Notes: generated by a model not told the origin, from the letters alone. Positions 34,226 to 44,497 are shown, numbered from the stretch's first letter. The stretch is DNA of 64,000 nucleotides from Lunatimonas sp. (GCF_020832325.1 NZ_JAFIEU010000038.1:62001-126000); one strand, 5' to 3'. Made by a program: numbers and translations.

Positions 34226-35377
34226 TTAGGGAAGTTTCAATTGGGCGTTTACCCATCGTTCTGGAATTTCACCGCGCTGCGCTGTTTGATAATCCTCGTA
34301 GCTACAGGGAATGATGGTCTGATCACCAAATTTCCCCATGCCGGAGACGGGTACTTCCATCCACCATTTTCCGCTGAGATTACTTTTATAAAAGTGAAGC
34401 ACTGAGGGGGTAGAGTCAAGGGATACGGTATATTTGGTATAGTCGCTGCTTTTGAAGGAAAGACTATCTTTTCGATGGTAAAAGCCCTCAATGAAATACC
34501 AAACCATGGTAGCTACCACCGATGCCGTGGTATACCGGGAATCGTCGAGACACTCGTGATATCCATAAAACCCAATAGAGCTCAATTTTTCGTTTGTTCC
34601 TGCAAACCAACTAATCTGACAGGCTTCTTCCGAGGTCATGCCAAAAGGCTGGCAATCGATGGTTCCGGGGGCATCTGTTGACTTGATGGCACATAGGTCG
34701 AAACTGAGCATATCGGCGTTTCGAATGAGCGGTTCCACCTCTTTAAAGTTATCCCGAAGCTTGCCGAGCCGCACATGGTCAAAGTAGAGTTTCTCCAAAG
34801 TGGCTACCAAATCACTGTCGGTCAAAAAACTCTGATAGGCTAGGTGACAATAATTGAACAGGAAGTTGGGCTGATGAAGTACGATCTGGCTGGAGTGGAT
34901 TTGATCCGGTCTTCCTTCGTCTTCCATGTCCATTTTAGCATCCACGGTTAGTACGCTTACCATTTTCCGCATTTTTTCGAAGGCCAGAAATTGGCCGAGA
35001 TCCAAGTCGTGAGAACCTCCGATAAATAGCGGTAGAATTTCCTGATTGATAAGAAACTCACCGATAGAGCGCATCAACTGGCAGGTCTCTTTGGTCGTTT
35101 CCCCAGACTTAAGTGTTCCTAAATCTGCAATTTTATACTGACCCTGACCTTTCTTGAGTCGAAAGAGTTTTTCCCTTATTGCATAGGTCGATTCAGGGCC
35201 ATTTGCTAGTTCTCCTGCTCCCCGAAAATCTTCCAGGCCGATAATTGCAAGCTGAATACCCTGCAGATCGGGAAACTGCTCGCCATGGCAGTGAATACCA
35301 TCAAAAAACGAATTGTGGGATTTTTCCTTTTGGTAAAGTCGTTCAGGTAGGGGTTCGAAAAATATCTTTAGGTCCAT
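34226..35377 (-). CDS. Arginase/formimidoylglutamase-fold protein with altered metal site
   Basis: This 383-residue protein, counted from the ATG at 35377 (a TTG at 35410 is less likely), belongs to the ureohydrolase family. GGSHD is present, but the usual DAHxD reads DAKMD, and the SxDxDxxDP site reads SFDLCAIKSTDAP. The two-metal centre is therefore probably incomplete. It may be a structural or regulatory homologue rather than an active formimidoylglutamase. The neighbours do not help. Confidence 0.75.
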   Translation of the reverse strand: MDLKIFFEPLPERLYQKEKSHNSFFDGIHCHGEQFPDLQGIQLAIIGLEDFRGAGELANGPESTYAIREKLFRLKKGQGQYKIADLGTLKSGETTKETCQLMRSIGEFLINQEILPLFIGGSHDLDLGQFLAFEKMRKMVSVLTVDAKMDMEDEGRPDQIHSSQIVLHQPNFLFNYCHLAYQSFLTDSDLVATLEKLYFDHVRLGKLRDNFKEVEPLIRNADMLSFDLCAIKSTDAPGTIDCQPFGMTSEEACQISWFAGTNEKLSSIGFYGYHECLDDSRYTTASVVATMVWYFIEGFYHRKDSLSFKSSDYTKYTVSLDSTPSVLHFYKSNLSGKWWMEVPVSGMGKFGDQTIIPCSYEDYQTAQRGEIPERWVNAQLKLP

Positions 35378-35436
35378 TTGGTGTAGCGTACTAGCCTTTT
35401 GATTAACCAAAAATAAAGAAATTCATTCGATATAAA

Positions 35437-35466
35437 ACAAAAAAAGCCCCGCTCTAGGCGGGACTT
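35437..35466 (-). terminator. Rho-independent terminator after nqrF
   Basis: On the minus strand, AGTCCCGC and GCGGGGCT form a stem (one mismatch) around a short loop, followed by a T-run, just after the nqrF stop. Confidence 0.8.
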
Positions 35467-35472
35467 TTAAGC

Positions 35473-36777
35473 TTATCCTCCGAAATCATCGAAGCGTATG
35501 TTTTCATTGGGAACTCCGAGATCGTCGAGCATTTTCAGCACGGCAGCATTCATCAGTGGAGGGCCGCAAAGGTAGAACTCAATTTCGTCCGGTTCATCTT
35601 TGTGCTTCAAGTAGTTGTCATACAATACTTGGTGGATAAAACCAACATATCCGTCGGCCTCCCGGTCTTCCAAAGATTTCTTTACCTTCCAATTATCTTC
35701 TGGTAGGGGCTCAGAAAGCCCGATGTGGAAATTAAAGTTAGGGAACTCCTTCTCTATTTCGCGGAAGTGCTCCGTGTAGAACAGCTCTTTTTTGGATCGA
35801 CCACCGTACCAGTAGGAAACTTTACGGTTAGATTTTTCTGTGTGAAATAGGTGGAAGAGGTGGGATCTCAATGGAGCCATCCCTGCACCACCTCCGATAT
35901 AAATCATTTCTCGCTGGGTCGGATTGATATGGAACTCGCCGTAAGGTCCAGAGATGGTCACTTTATCGCCAGGCTTTCTTCCAAAAACGTAAGAGGAGCA
36001 AACACCGGGATTAACGTCCATCCATCGGTTGTTTGCGCGATCCCAAGGCGGAGTAGCCACCCGGATGGTAAGCATCACGATATTTCCTTCCGCTGGGTGG
36101 TTGGCCATTGAGTAAGCGCGAAACAACGGTTCGTCGTTTTTCATTACCAAATCCCAAAGCCCAAATTTATCCCAGTCACTTTTATAAACATCTTGGGGGT
36201 GCCCAAGGTCCGGATGGGGTGTTATATCAATATCTTTATAGTTAACGGTAATGGCGGGGACGTCAATCTGGATGTATCCTCCAGGTTCAAAATCCAGAGT
36301 TTCCCCTTCAGGAAGTTTTACGACAAACTCTTTGATAAAGGTAGAAACGTTATAGTTAGAAACTACTTCACAGTCCCACTTCTTAATTCCAAAGATTTCT
36401 TCTGGAATGCGAATTCTCATATCGCTTTTCACTTTCACTTGGCAGGAAAGCCGTACTTTACTTTGCTGCTCTGCTCTGCTTAGGTGACCAACTTCAGTGG
36501 GGAGTACTTCTCCGCCACCTTCTTCTATGGTACACTTACACATGGCACAAGTGCCGCCCCCACCGCAGGCAGAGGGCAAGAAAATCTTTTTATTGCCAAG
36601 GGTATTAAGCAGGGTTGACCCAGCCGAGGCAACAATCGGATTTTTCTCATCACCATTGACGATGATTTTAACATCCCCAGAGGCAACCAGCTTGGATTGG
36701 GCAAATAGAAGAATAAATACAAGTAGCAAAATGATCAACGTAAATGCTACGATCGAGGTAATGATTACTGAACCCAT
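35473..36777 (-). CDS. nqrF: Na+-translocating NADH:quinone reductase subunit F
   Basis: This 434-residue protein is NqrF, the NADH-binding subunit of the sodium-pumping NADH:quinone reductase. It has one membrane helix at the N-terminus, a 2Fe-2S domain ([16 protein letters not shown]), the FAD motif [10 protein letters not shown], and the NADH motif [15 protein letters not shown]. It normally ends an nqrABCDEF operon; here it stands alone, with its own TATATTTG promoter and terminator, next to accD. The remaining subunits must lie elsewhere. Confidence 0.95.
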   Translation of the reverse strand: MGSVIITSIVAFTLIILLLVFILLFAQSKLVASGDVKIIVNGDEKNPIVASAGSTLLNTLGNKKIFLPSACGGGGTCAMCKCTIEEGGGEVLPTEVGHLSRAEQQSKVRLSCQVKVKSDMRIRIPEEIFGIKKWDCEVVSNYNVSTFIKEFVVKLPEGETLDFEPGGYIQIDVPAITVNYKDIDITPHPDLGHPQDVYKSDWDKFGLWDLVMKNDEPLFRAYSMANHPAEGNIVMLTIRVATPPWDRANNRWMDVNPGVCSSYVFGRKPGDKVTISGPYGEFHINPTQREMIYIGGGAGMAPLRSHLFHLFHTEKSNRKVSYWYGGRSKKELFYTEHFREIEKEFPNFNFHIGLSEPLPEDNWKVKKSLEDREADGYVGFIHQVLYDNYLKHKDEPDEIEFYLCGPPLMNAAVLKMLDDLGVPNENIRFDDFGG

Positions 36778-36827
36778 TTAACGATGTTTTTTCTTTATCA
36801 GTACGACAAATCCGGTTTAAATGATTG

Positions 36828-36835
36828 CAAATATA
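36828..36835 (-). promoter_or_regulatory. Promoter of nqrF (TATATTTG)
   Basis: On the minus strand this is an exact TAnnTTTG element about 50 bases before the nqrF start. It supports independent transcription of this single gene. Confidence 0.5.
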
Positions 36836-36904
36836 TTGATTAATCCCTTAAACCGGTGAATAAATTCTAATTTTTAGGGCGCTTCACCCTCTTAGATGTA
36901 ACTG

Positions 36905-37747
36905 CTAATTTTTCAATAGGTTTAGCAAAGTGCTTATTCTGTTTTTCAACTGTCGGCGGTCGATGATGAAATCCAAAAAACCATGTTCCAATACAAATTC
37001 AGAGCTCTGAAACCCTTTTGGTAGGTCTTTTCCGATCGTTTCCCGGATGACTCTCGGGCCTGCAAATCCGATCAATGCGCCGGGTTCGGCAATATTGAAA
37101 TCTCCTAGCATGGCGTAGGAAGCCGTAACTCCTCCCGTGGTAGGGTCGGTCAGCAGCGAAATGTAGGGGATCCCTGCTTCATCAAGTAGGGAAAGCTTGG
37201 CGGATGTCTTGGCCATTTGCATCAGGCTAAATCCTGCCTCCATCATTCTGGCGCCGCCTGATTTAGATATCATCAAAAAAGGTATTTTATGCTTGAGAGA
37301 ATGATCGATTGCCCTCGAAATCTTTTCTCCTACTACCGAACCCATCGACCCGCCGATGAAATTAAAATCCATACAGGTGATGACCAAGTCTATACCATTT
37401 ACTTTTCCCACGCCGGTTCGGGCAGCGTCATTCAATTCCGTTTTCGCAATGGTATCTTTGATACGGGAAGTATAGGGTTTGCTATCAACAAACCTCAATG
37501 GGTCGCCAGAGGTCATGCTGGCATCCAGCTCAGTAAATTTGTTATCGTCAAAAAGTATTTCAAAGTATTCTTTGGATCCGATTTTTACGTGGTATTCGTC
37601 ATCGGGACAGACGTAGGAATTATTTTTGAGTTCCCGGGTATGGATAATGTTCCCCTTTGGGGTTTTGTACCAAAGTCCATCGGGGGTGTCCTTCTTTTCC
37701 TCCGTGGAGGTTTTGATGCCAGCATCTTTTCTTTTAAACCAAGCCAT
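36905..37747 (-). CDS. accD: Acetyl-CoA carboxylase carboxyltransferase beta subunit
   Basis: This 280-residue protein is AccD, which transfers CO2 from carboxybiotin to acetyl-CoA for fatty acid synthesis. The crotonase-like core is clear ([54 protein letters not shown]). The N-terminal zinc ribbon is degenerate: the expected CPxC reads TPKG and VCPxC reads VCPDD, so only one of the four Cys is left. A TAAATTTG promoter-like element lies at 37788-37795. Confidence 0.92.
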   Translation of the reverse strand: MAWFKRKDAGIKTSTEEKKDTPDGLWYKTPKGNIIHTRELKNNSYVCPDDEYHVKIGSKEYFEILFDDNKFTELDASMTSGDPLRFVDSKPYTSRIKDTIAKTELNDAARTGVGKVNGIDLVITCMDFNFIGGSMGSVVGEKISRAIDHSLKHKIPFLMISKSGGARMMEAGFSLMQMAKTSAKLSLLDEAGIPYISLLTDPTTGGVTASYAMLGDFNIAEPGALIGFAGPRVIRETIGKDLPKGFQSSEFVLEHGFLDFIIDRRQLKNRISTLLNLLKN

Positions 37748-37787
37748 GTTTAGGATGTTTTAAGCCGAAACCAACGGTCCGGGCGTA

Positions 37788-37795
37788 CAAATTTA
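37788..37795 (-). promoter_or_regulatory. Candidate promoter of accD (TAAATTTG)
   Basis: This is an exact TAnnTTTG on the minus strand, about 40 bases before the accD ATG. Confidence 0.4.
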
Positions 37796-37839
37796 TGGGT
37801 TATATCGATTAAATAAAATTCTTTGGCACAATCAGGGGA

Positions 37840-38904
37840 CTATGGTTGTTCAAATGTTGGCCTATCAGTGGTCTCTCGTTCCATTAGAATGCGGGTTTTG
37901 GGGAGGGATTCCGGATAGTTTTGCTGGATGTATTCCAGCATTTTCTCCCTCACAAAGCAGCGAAGATCAAAGGCACTGGGGCTGTCTACCGCGCTCATCA
38001 GACAACGCAATTCTACGGTTCGTTCGCGGATATCGGTTACTTGTAGTACCTGAACCTTTCCATCCCAAAGTGGTGTGGATTCCAGCAGTTCCTTGAGGTG
38101 CCCTTTGAGGGGTGCAACCGGTATGCTGTGATCCACGTAAAGAAATACTGTTCCCCAAATATCTGCGGTGGTTCGGGTCCAATTTTGGAAGGGTTTTTCC
38201 AAAAAATAGGTGATCGGAAGTACCAGTCGACGCTGGTCCCAGATTCGTACCACTACATAGGTGAGGTTTATCTCTTCGATTTTGCCCCATTCACCCTCTA
38301 GCACTACCACATCATCCAGCCGGATGGGTTGGGTAAACGCTATTTGGAACCCGGCAAGCAGATTGGCAATCGACTTCTGCGCGGCAAAGCCGATAATGAT
38401 ACCGGCGATACCGGCAGAGGTAAGGAGGCCTGCACCTATATTTCTCGCCGACTCAAACTGCATGAGGATACTGGCTGACGCAATCACCACCACTACAATA
38501 ACAAAAATCTTCCGAATGAAATCGATCTGGGTAATCATCCGGCGCTCTCTCAGATTGTCTGATTTATCAAAGTTGAACTTGTCCAAAATATGATACCGAA
38601 CCACATTGGAAAGTTCTATGATAATCCACGTTAGATTGATAGCGAACAACACAGAAAAGGTGGGGTGGCTGCGCAGATAGTCCATGTCTTCGGGTGAAAA
38701 GTACGGTTCTGCAAGGGGGAATATCACGAAGAATAGCCCCCATTTCAGCGACTGGGAAAGCTGTCTGAGTGCTCGTTCTCCTTTAGACGATTGAGGTTTG
38801 TAAAAGAGGGAAGCGAGCCGTTTGAAGGTAAAATACAACAGTAGGTGACTCGCTCCGAGCGATAGGATAATGATGGAGATAAACAGTAGTCTTTCTTGTG
38901 TCAT
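37840..38904 (-). CDS. MscS-family mechanosensitive ion channel
   Basis: This 354-residue protein has four predicted membrane segments and the MscS pore/beta domain (GLLTSAGIAGIIIGFAAQKS, LLAGFQIAFTQPIRLDD, VEEINLTYVVVRIWDQRRL-like region). It opens under membrane tension to release solutes on osmotic downshift. It stands alone and diverges from cstA. Confidence 0.88.
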   Translation of the reverse strand: MTQERLLFISIIILSLGASHLLLYFTFKRLASLFYKPQSSKGERALRQLSQSLKWGLFFVIFPLAEPYFSPEDMDYLRSHPTFSVLFAINLTWIIIELSNVVRYHILDKFNFDKSDNLRERRMITQIDFIRKIFVIVVVVIASASILMQFESARNIGAGLLTSAGIAGIIIGFAAQKSIANLLAGFQIAFTQPIRLDDVVVLEGEWGKIEEINLTYVVVRIWDQRRLVLPITYFLEKPFQNWTRTTADIWGTVFLYVDHSIPVAPLKGHLKELLESTPLWDGKVQVLQVTDIRERTVELRCLMSAVDSPSAFDLRCFVREKMLEYIQQNYPESLPKTRILMERETTDRPTFEQP

Positions 38905-39048
38905 AGTTAGGAAGTATTGAATCTCTGAAAAGATTGGAAATATTATTTTTAGGGCGGGTTCTGATTTCTTTTTTCTGCTTATATTTATTTTTCGATTTTA
39001 TTTGAACCACCCTTTCCGTCATAGATGGTCTAATTACAACCAAAAATC

Positions 39049-40683
39049 ATGCAATTAACCTACCTTTTTGTATTATCGGCTATTATTTTAACCGGAGCAT
39101 ATTTCACCTACGGGAAATATGTGTTTCGGAAGTTTAAAATTAATAATAAAAACATTACCCCTTCCCACCGCTTTAGCGACGGGGTAGATTATGTTCCTAG
39201 CAAGCCGATCGTCGTGTTGGGGCATCATTTTGCATCCATCGCTGGAGCAGGTCCCATTGTAGGTCCTATTATTGCCGTCACGTTTGGGTGGATTCCAGCA
39301 GTGATTTGGATTTTGGTTGGAGGTATTTTTTTTGGTGCCGTGCACGATTTGGGCAGTATGGTGGCCTCTCTCAGGAATGACGGTAAATCTATCGGAGTGA
39401 TTATCCAAAACAATATTGGGCGAAAGGGGAAGCAGCTATTCATCCTGTTTAGCTTCTCCACGCTCATCCTGATCATTGCAGTTTTTGCAGATATCATCGC
39501 CAAGACATTTATCAGCAATCCCGGAGTCGCCTCTGCATCTATATTATTTATCCTACTGGCGGTGAGCTTCGGATGGGTCAATAAATTTACAGCCCACAGA
39601 AAGTCCGCTTTTTTGATTGCCACTGTGGTGGGTGTGGCAATCATGTATTTTTTCGTGTATTTGGGCATGCAGATTCCTTTTGTACTGGAATATCAAATGT
39701 GGATCTATGTGCTTTTGGCTTATGCGTTTATTGCGTCGGTAGCACCGGTTTCCATGTTGTTACAGCCCAGAGACTACTTAAATAGTTTTTTGCTTTATGG
39801 TCTGATATTAGCTGCCGTGGTGGGTGTATTTGTGGCGAACCCGACCATTGTCATGGATACTGAAGTACATATTTCCAACGAGAATCTCGGTTATATCTTT
39901 CCGGTGCTTTTTGTGACCATTGCTTGTGGAGCCATTTCAGGGTTTCATTCCCTCGTGGCTTCCGGTACTACCTCCAAGCAGATCGATCGGGAGGAAGATG
40001 TAAAAGTAGTGGGTTACGGGGGCATGCTAATCGAGTCGTTTCTGGCGATAATTTCGGTGGGTGCTGTAATTGTATTGACCCGGTCAGATTATATAGACCG
40101 ATTGGCAGCACAGGGGCCTGTTCCTTTGTTTGCGGATGGTTTGGGCGCTATCATTTCATCTATGGGCATCAACGAAGCCTTTGCAGTGGGATTTGTGGCA
40201 CTGACCGTCTCTGCCTTTGCGCTGACCACGTTAGATACCTGTACTCGGCTAGCCCGATTTACCCTTCAGGAGTACTTTGAGGATGTGGAGCATCCCGTTG
40301 GGCGTAAAATTTCCCAAAATCGGTACCTTTCTACCACGGTGGTGGTAGTATTGTCGGTGTTGCTTCTACAGAGTGGTGGATTTTCCACACTTTGGCCAAT
40401 TTTCGGTTCTGCCAATCAGCTGTTGGCAGCGCTCGCTTTGCTCACCATCTCTGTATGGTTGATTCGGAAAAAAGTGAATCCCACCTTTGTGACCATTCCG
40501 ATGTTTTTTATGTTTACGGTGACGTTGAGCTCGCTAGGCCTGTTTGCGTGGAACAACTTTAAACAGGAGGCTTATACACTCTCAGTAATCGCTGCGGTGC
40601 TATTTGTTTTGTCCTTTGCACTGATTTTCTTAGCGAGAAAAAGCCTTGGTCGAGAAATTCAGAGTAAAGAGTTGGTGAAATAA
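39049..40683 (+). CDS. cstA: Carbon starvation protein CstA-family transporter
   Basis: This 544-residue protein with many membrane segments belongs to the CstA family, with VLGHHFASIAGAGPIVGPI, GGIFFGAVHDLGSM, SGFHSLVASGTTSKQ, and ALTTLDTCTRLARFT near the C-terminus. CstA proteins take up pyruvate or peptides. The exostosin-like gene follows after 11 bases, possibly in the same transcript. Confidence 0.88.
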   Translation: MQLTYLFVLSAIILTGAYFTYGKYVFRKFKINNKNITPSHRFSDGVDYVPSKPIVVLGHHFASIAGAGPIVGPIIAVTFGWIPAVIWILVGGIFFGAVHDLGSMVASLRNDGKSIGVIIQNNIGRKGKQLFILFSFSTLILIIAVFADIIAKTFISNPGVASASILFILLAVSFGWVNKFTAHRKSAFLIATVVGVAIMYFFVYLGMQIPFVLEYQMWIYVLLAYAFIASVAPVSMLLQPRDYLNSFLLYGLILAAVVGVFVANPTIVMDTEVHISNENLGYIFPVLFVTIACGAISGFHSLVASGTTSKQIDREEDVKVVGYGGMLIESFLAIISVGAVIVLTRSDYIDRLAAQGPVPLFADGLGAIISSMGINEAFAVGFVALTVSAFALTTLDTCTRLARFTLQEYFEDVEHPVGRKISQNRYLSTTVVVVLSVLLLQSGGFSTLWPIFGSANQLLAALALLTISVWLIRKKVNPTFVTIPMFFMFTVTLSSLGLFAWNNFKQEAYTLSVIAAVLFVLSFALIFLARKSLGREIQSKELVK

Positions 40684-40694
40684 GTATTGGAATA

Positions 40695-41543
40695 ATGTTG
40701 AAAATTTACCACGATCCTCTTGAGGACGGTTATAATTTGCTTGATTTTGTTACCCAATCTTTGTCTTATCGGTATGCAAGCGTTGCAGACTGCGACTTTA
40801 TTTTGCATAATAGGGTAGTTTGGGGGTTGGAAAAAAAGGAGATAAGTGTTTGCCTTCAAGAAATCGGAGGCTATTACTCTGGTAACCAGCAAGTGTTGGT
40901 GTTTTTGGTGGCAGATTACGAAGGTAGATTGCAAGTCCCCGAAAATGTGATACTTTTCAGGACAAGTATGTGTAAGTCTAATAAGGGGCCACGCGAATGG
41001 CCTCTACCGTACATTTGGAGTTCTTACGCTAATGCTTTCGAAAAAATTACCGATGCTTCGGTTCCTTCAATTGGGTTTTGTGGGTTGATGAGCAAGCCTA
41101 GGAGAAAGCTTATCTCGGTATTTCAAAAATCTAGAGAGGTAAATGCTGATTTTTTGCTAAGAACGAAATTCTGGGCTGGTAGTCCTCATAACGAAAAGGT
41201 TATTCAGGAGTTTGACGAAAACATACAATCCAATATTTATACCTTGACTCCCAGAGGTAAAGGCAATTTTTCCATGCGATTTTACCAAGTGCTTTCGGCA
41301 GGAAGAATTCCAGTGTTGTTGAATACGGATATGGAATTGCCATTTGGCGATCAAATACCATGGGACAAAACGGTAGTCATTGGACAAACAGAGAAAGAGT
41401 GCCTCGAGCTTGTAATGGAAACATTTTGCAGTGGAAGATACCTTTCTCTCCAGGACGAATGCAGAGCGATTTTTGAAGATTATTTTTCCCCGAAATGTTA
41501 CTTCGACAAAGTTTCCATTTCACTGAAGGAAAGGTATCTTTAA
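40695..41543 (+). CDS. Exostosin-like glycosyltransferase
   Basis: This 282-residue protein carries the exostosin-like domain, with NFSMRFYQVLSAGRIPVLLN followed by DxxLPF, the family's nucleotide-sugar-binding segment. FLLRTKFWAG and CRAIFEDYFSPKCY lie on either side. It may add a sugar to a surface glycan. The composition looks more AT-rich than its neighbours, which hints at horizontal origin. It follows cstA closely. Confidence 0.75.
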   Translation: MLKIYHDPLEDGYNLLDFVTQSLSYRYASVADCDFILHNRVVWGLEKKEISVCLQEIGGYYSGNQQVLVFLVADYEGRLQVPENVILFRTSMCKSNKGPREWPLPYIWSSYANAFEKITDASVPSIGFCGLMSKPRRKLISVFQKSREVNADFLLRTKFWAGSPHNEKVIQEFDENIQSNIYTLTPRGKGNFSMRFYQVLSAGRIPVLLNTDMELPFGDQIPWDKTVVIGQTEKECLELVMETFCSGRYLSLQDECRAIFEDYFSPKCYFDKVSISLKERYL

Positions 41544-41556
41544 TTACGGAATTTTC

Positions 41557-42138
41557 CTAAAACAGCCGGAATCCCAATGAAAGGATCAGTTGATTTTGCC
41601 GTTGATCTGTAGGCAATTGCGTGTAACTGCTCACAGAGTTGGTCAGTCCACCTTCATACTTGAGATCTACGATCAATGTGCCGATGTCCACTCCAACTCC
41701 CGCCTGATAGCCAAAGGTAAAGTCCTCTTTTGGAGGAATCATAGTGCTCTGTTGCGTGTTGCTGCTGGAAATCTTGCTGTCCAATAGGTAGGTGGCTACC
41801 GGCCCTGCTTGTATCCGAAACAGTGATCCAAGGTTGACCCCCACCATCAATGGCACGTCCAGTCGGTTAAAGGTAACGTCGTAATTGAAGGTATTATCAC
41901 GGAATGAACCGCCTGTGTTGGTATATAAAACCTCAGGTTGAAGAAAAATTACCGGTAAATTGATGCGGGCAAATGCACCCACATGATAGCCGATTTTGGA
42001 TTCCTCTCCCTGAAATCCGTCGGTGACCCGAACATCTCCCTGTGAAACGCCAAATTTTGGACCTATTGAGAAAACCTGTGCCTGCGTTTGAATCGCGGCA
42101 AAAAGGCTGAATAAAACGATTAAGAGTGACTTTTTCAT
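41557..42138 (-). CDS. Outer-membrane beta-barrel protein
   Basis: This 193-residue protein, starting at the ATG at 42138 (a longer frame begins at 42183), has a signal peptide (KSLLIVLFSLFAAIQTQAQV) and an eight-stranded OMP-type barrel. Glycine-rich strands and a final aromatic strand (NQLILSLGFRLF) are visible. Function unknown. Confidence 0.75.
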   Translation of the reverse strand: MKKSLLIVLFSLFAAIQTQAQVFSIGPKFGVSQGDVRVTDGFQGEESKIGYHVGAFARINLPVIFLQPEVLYTNTGGSFRDNTFNYDVTFNRLDVPLMVGVNLGSLFRIQAGPVATYLLDSKISSSNTQQSTMIPPKEDFTFGYQAGVGVDIGTLIVDLKYEGGLTNSVSSYTQLPTDQRQNQLILSLGFRLF

Positions 42139-42370
42139 AGTGTTGAAATTTGCTTGAGGTAAAAATGAAACCAACTGCGGCAAAACAAAAACAAGGCCAT
42201 TCTTTTTTGGGTCTTATTGAAGGGACCATTCTTTAATTTGAATTTGCGTTGAATTCGACCTGGAATGCCTAGGTTTTTCAGTACCGTTAATTAGATAAAA
42301 TAATGAAAGGAGACATTAATTTTTTAAACGTATCTTCGTTATCCATTCACACGCAACTGAATTAGGGAAT

Positions 42371-43147
42371 ATGAGGAAAAAGCTACAGTATCTGGGTTTG
42401 TTTATTGGGATGGCGCTGTTGAATCTATCCTGTTTTGTGGATAGAGACCGAGTGACACAGGACCTCTTCGTGGGCGAATCTGCGGCGAGGGCAGGAGTAG
42501 GCCAGTTGGCGAATCAGCTGTTGTCAGCAGACCGATTTACCCGTTTGGAAATCGAGATGGTATACATGAGCGGTTTTCGTCCGACCAATCAGATGGTTGG
42601 TGAAATGGTCGCTTTTTTGGAAGAGCACACGAATAAGCCAGACGGTATTATTTTCCGGGAGCGTGAAATCCCTGCCGGTGGACAGCAAAGTTACACCGTA
42701 CAGGAGCTTCGTGATTTGGAGAAGGAGCAGCGGCAGCGATACAATGAGCGGAATATTCTGACGGTTTTTCTCTTGGTAGTGGATGGCTATTTTTCACAGG
42801 ATGATGAAGAATCCTTTGCACTAGGGGCGGCGTATCAAAGCACCAGTATGGTGTTGTTTGGTCGTAGAATTGCCGAAAATTCCGGTATACTTAGACGACC
42901 AGGTAGGGCCATGTTGGAAACGACGGTTGTGTTGCACGAGATAGGACACCTGATGGGTCTGGTCAATAACGGTACCGACATGGTGGAAGATCACGAAGAC
43001 GAGGAGAATGAATCTCACTGCGACAATGCGTCCTGTCTGATGTATTGGGCCGTGGAAACCAACCGGGTATTTGGGATGATGGAGACGTCCATACCTCAGT
43101 TGGACCAAAAATGCAGGGACGACATTCGCGCCAATGGGGGGCGTTAG
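42371..43147 (+). CDS. Lipoprotein metalloprotease (metzincin-like)
   Basis: This 258-residue protein has a lipoprotein signal (ALLNLSCFVDRD) and the zinc site TTVVLHEIGHLMGLVNNG (HExxHxxG, with Asn at the usual third ligand). The Cys-containing ESHCDNASCLMYW follows, where LMYW suits the Met-turn. It is probably a surface or periplasmic protease of the membrane-metalloprotease type seen in Bacteroidota. It is convergent with the outer-membrane protein downstream. Confidence 0.75.
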   Translation: MRKKLQYLGLFIGMALLNLSCFVDRDRVTQDLFVGESAARAGVGQLANQLLSADRFTRLEIEMVYMSGFRPTNQMVGEMVAFLEEHTNKPDGIIFREREIPAGGQQSYTVQELRDLEKEQRQRYNERNILTVFLLVVDGYFSQDDEESFALGAAYQSTSMVLFGRRIAENSGILRRPGRAMLETTVVLHEIGHLMGLVNNGTDMVEDHEDEENESHCDNASCLMYWAVETNRVFGMMETSIPQLDQKCRDDIRANGGR

Positions 43148-43190
43148 ATTCACCGGCTTCCAACGAATGGAAACCGGTGAAGCAGTGTTT

Positions 43191-44312
43191 TTATCGGATA
43201 TCAAACAACGCGGGTTGCTTCTTGCTGATTCGCCATGCAATTCCCACATTGATTAGGTAGTCTGCGAAGGCAGCATCTCCATGCCGGATATTGCTTGGGG
43301 TAGAGGCAGCAATATCCGTCACGCTACGTGTTCGGTTTCTGACAAGCGCTACAGGGACATTAAGGCTAAGGGTTAGGTCTTTCACCATGTAGCTGACACC
43401 CGGTTCCACTGAGACCACATATCCTGGACGTCTGAAGCCATCGTTGCCACCGATTAAGTCACGTACCGGCACACCCTCCACTCTGCCTCCCAGCGAAATG
43501 CCTAGGGAGTGCGCGATGACAGACTTGAAAACGCCCGCCCTGAATGCATATTGGTCTGGTACAGACATAATGGCCTCGTTGGCCAGTATGGGGTTGAGGG
43601 TTTCGCGGAAGGTCCTTGTGCCATTCGTTTCTCTGGGATTGATGAGGTAAAATCCGTCATAGTATACGATAAAGCCATTCTTGAGAAAACGAAGTCCCTG
43701 TGTGTCCAGAATCAATCCAACGCCGCCGTCTCCGGGTTGAATGGATTGATCAACCGGACGTACTTCCGGTCTGCCTTCCGGCCCCACGTTGTAGAAGGTG
43801 CTGCTTGCACGATAGTTGCCCGTAGGCAGCTTGATACTTGCTCCCACAGCCATGTTTCCATTTTTGGCTTTTTCCCCTTCGAATAGCCAGTACCCGGCAC
43901 CCAATCGCGCGTCGGCAATGCCACCGGAATAACTCATGTGCCTGGAGTTTCGACCATGCTCATACAGTGAACTGCGTTCGTTGTAAACGAATGGCAAGGA
44001 TCCCGCAAGGTACAAGCGGTCATTCAGCGCATAACTTACGTTGACATCTACGGAATGGGACCAATTTATGACTTCGGTGTTATTGGCTATGCGGTCGGGT
44101 TCTTCGTGGGTACCCCGAAAATGCCGAAAGGACTTGAAATACCGGTGGTTCAACGCCACGTTAAAGTCTCCTTTTTGCAGGATCTCTCCTTGGTTTAGCG
44201 AGTTTCCAACGCCCGAAAATTGGCGGATGGCTACGCAGCCCTGTGCATATAGCTCAACAGCATGCATAGACAAGCTGCATATGAGCACGAGTATATAGGT
44301 ATATGTTTTCAC
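43191..44312 (-). CDS. Outer-membrane beta-barrel protein (transporter-like)
   Basis: This 373-residue protein has a signal peptide (YILVLICSLSMHAVELYAQG) and a long array of amphipathic strands (MAVGASIKLPTGNYRASS, LGISLGGRVEGVP, VSVEPGVSYMVKDLTLSLNV). It looks like a large outer-membrane barrel of unknown substrate, transcribed towards the metalloprotease lipoprotein. Confidence 0.6.
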   Translation of the reverse strand: MKTYTYILVLICSLSMHAVELYAQGCVAIRQFSGVGNSLNQGEILQKGDFNVALNHRYFKSFRHFRGTHEEPDRIANNTEVINWSHSVDVNVSYALNDRLYLAGSLPFVYNERSSLYEHGRNSRHMSYSGGIADARLGAGYWLFEGEKAKNGNMAVGASIKLPTGNYRASSTFYNVGPEGRPEVRPVDQSIQPGDGGVGLILDTQGLRFLKNGFIVYYDGFYLINPRETNGTRTFRETLNPILANEAIMSVPDQYAFRAGVFKSVIAHSLGISLGGRVEGVPVRDLIGGNDGFRRPGYVVSVEPGVSYMVKDLTLSLNVPVALVRNRTRSVTDIAASTPSNIRHGDAAFADYLINVGIAWRISKKQPALFDIR

Positions 44313-44497
44313 AATACGATTAGTTAGTTGGATAGGAATAAAATGGCAGTATGTTGCTAAAAATGGGGACCTAAGAGAGCCAAATAGGCGATCTCATTAC
44401 CTCCTCCATTTTGGCGCAAGGGTATGCCGAAAAAGGCTAAGGGAATTCCCAATAGCCAATGATCTTTTTCCTTATGAGAAAAAGGAGGTGTCCTATT

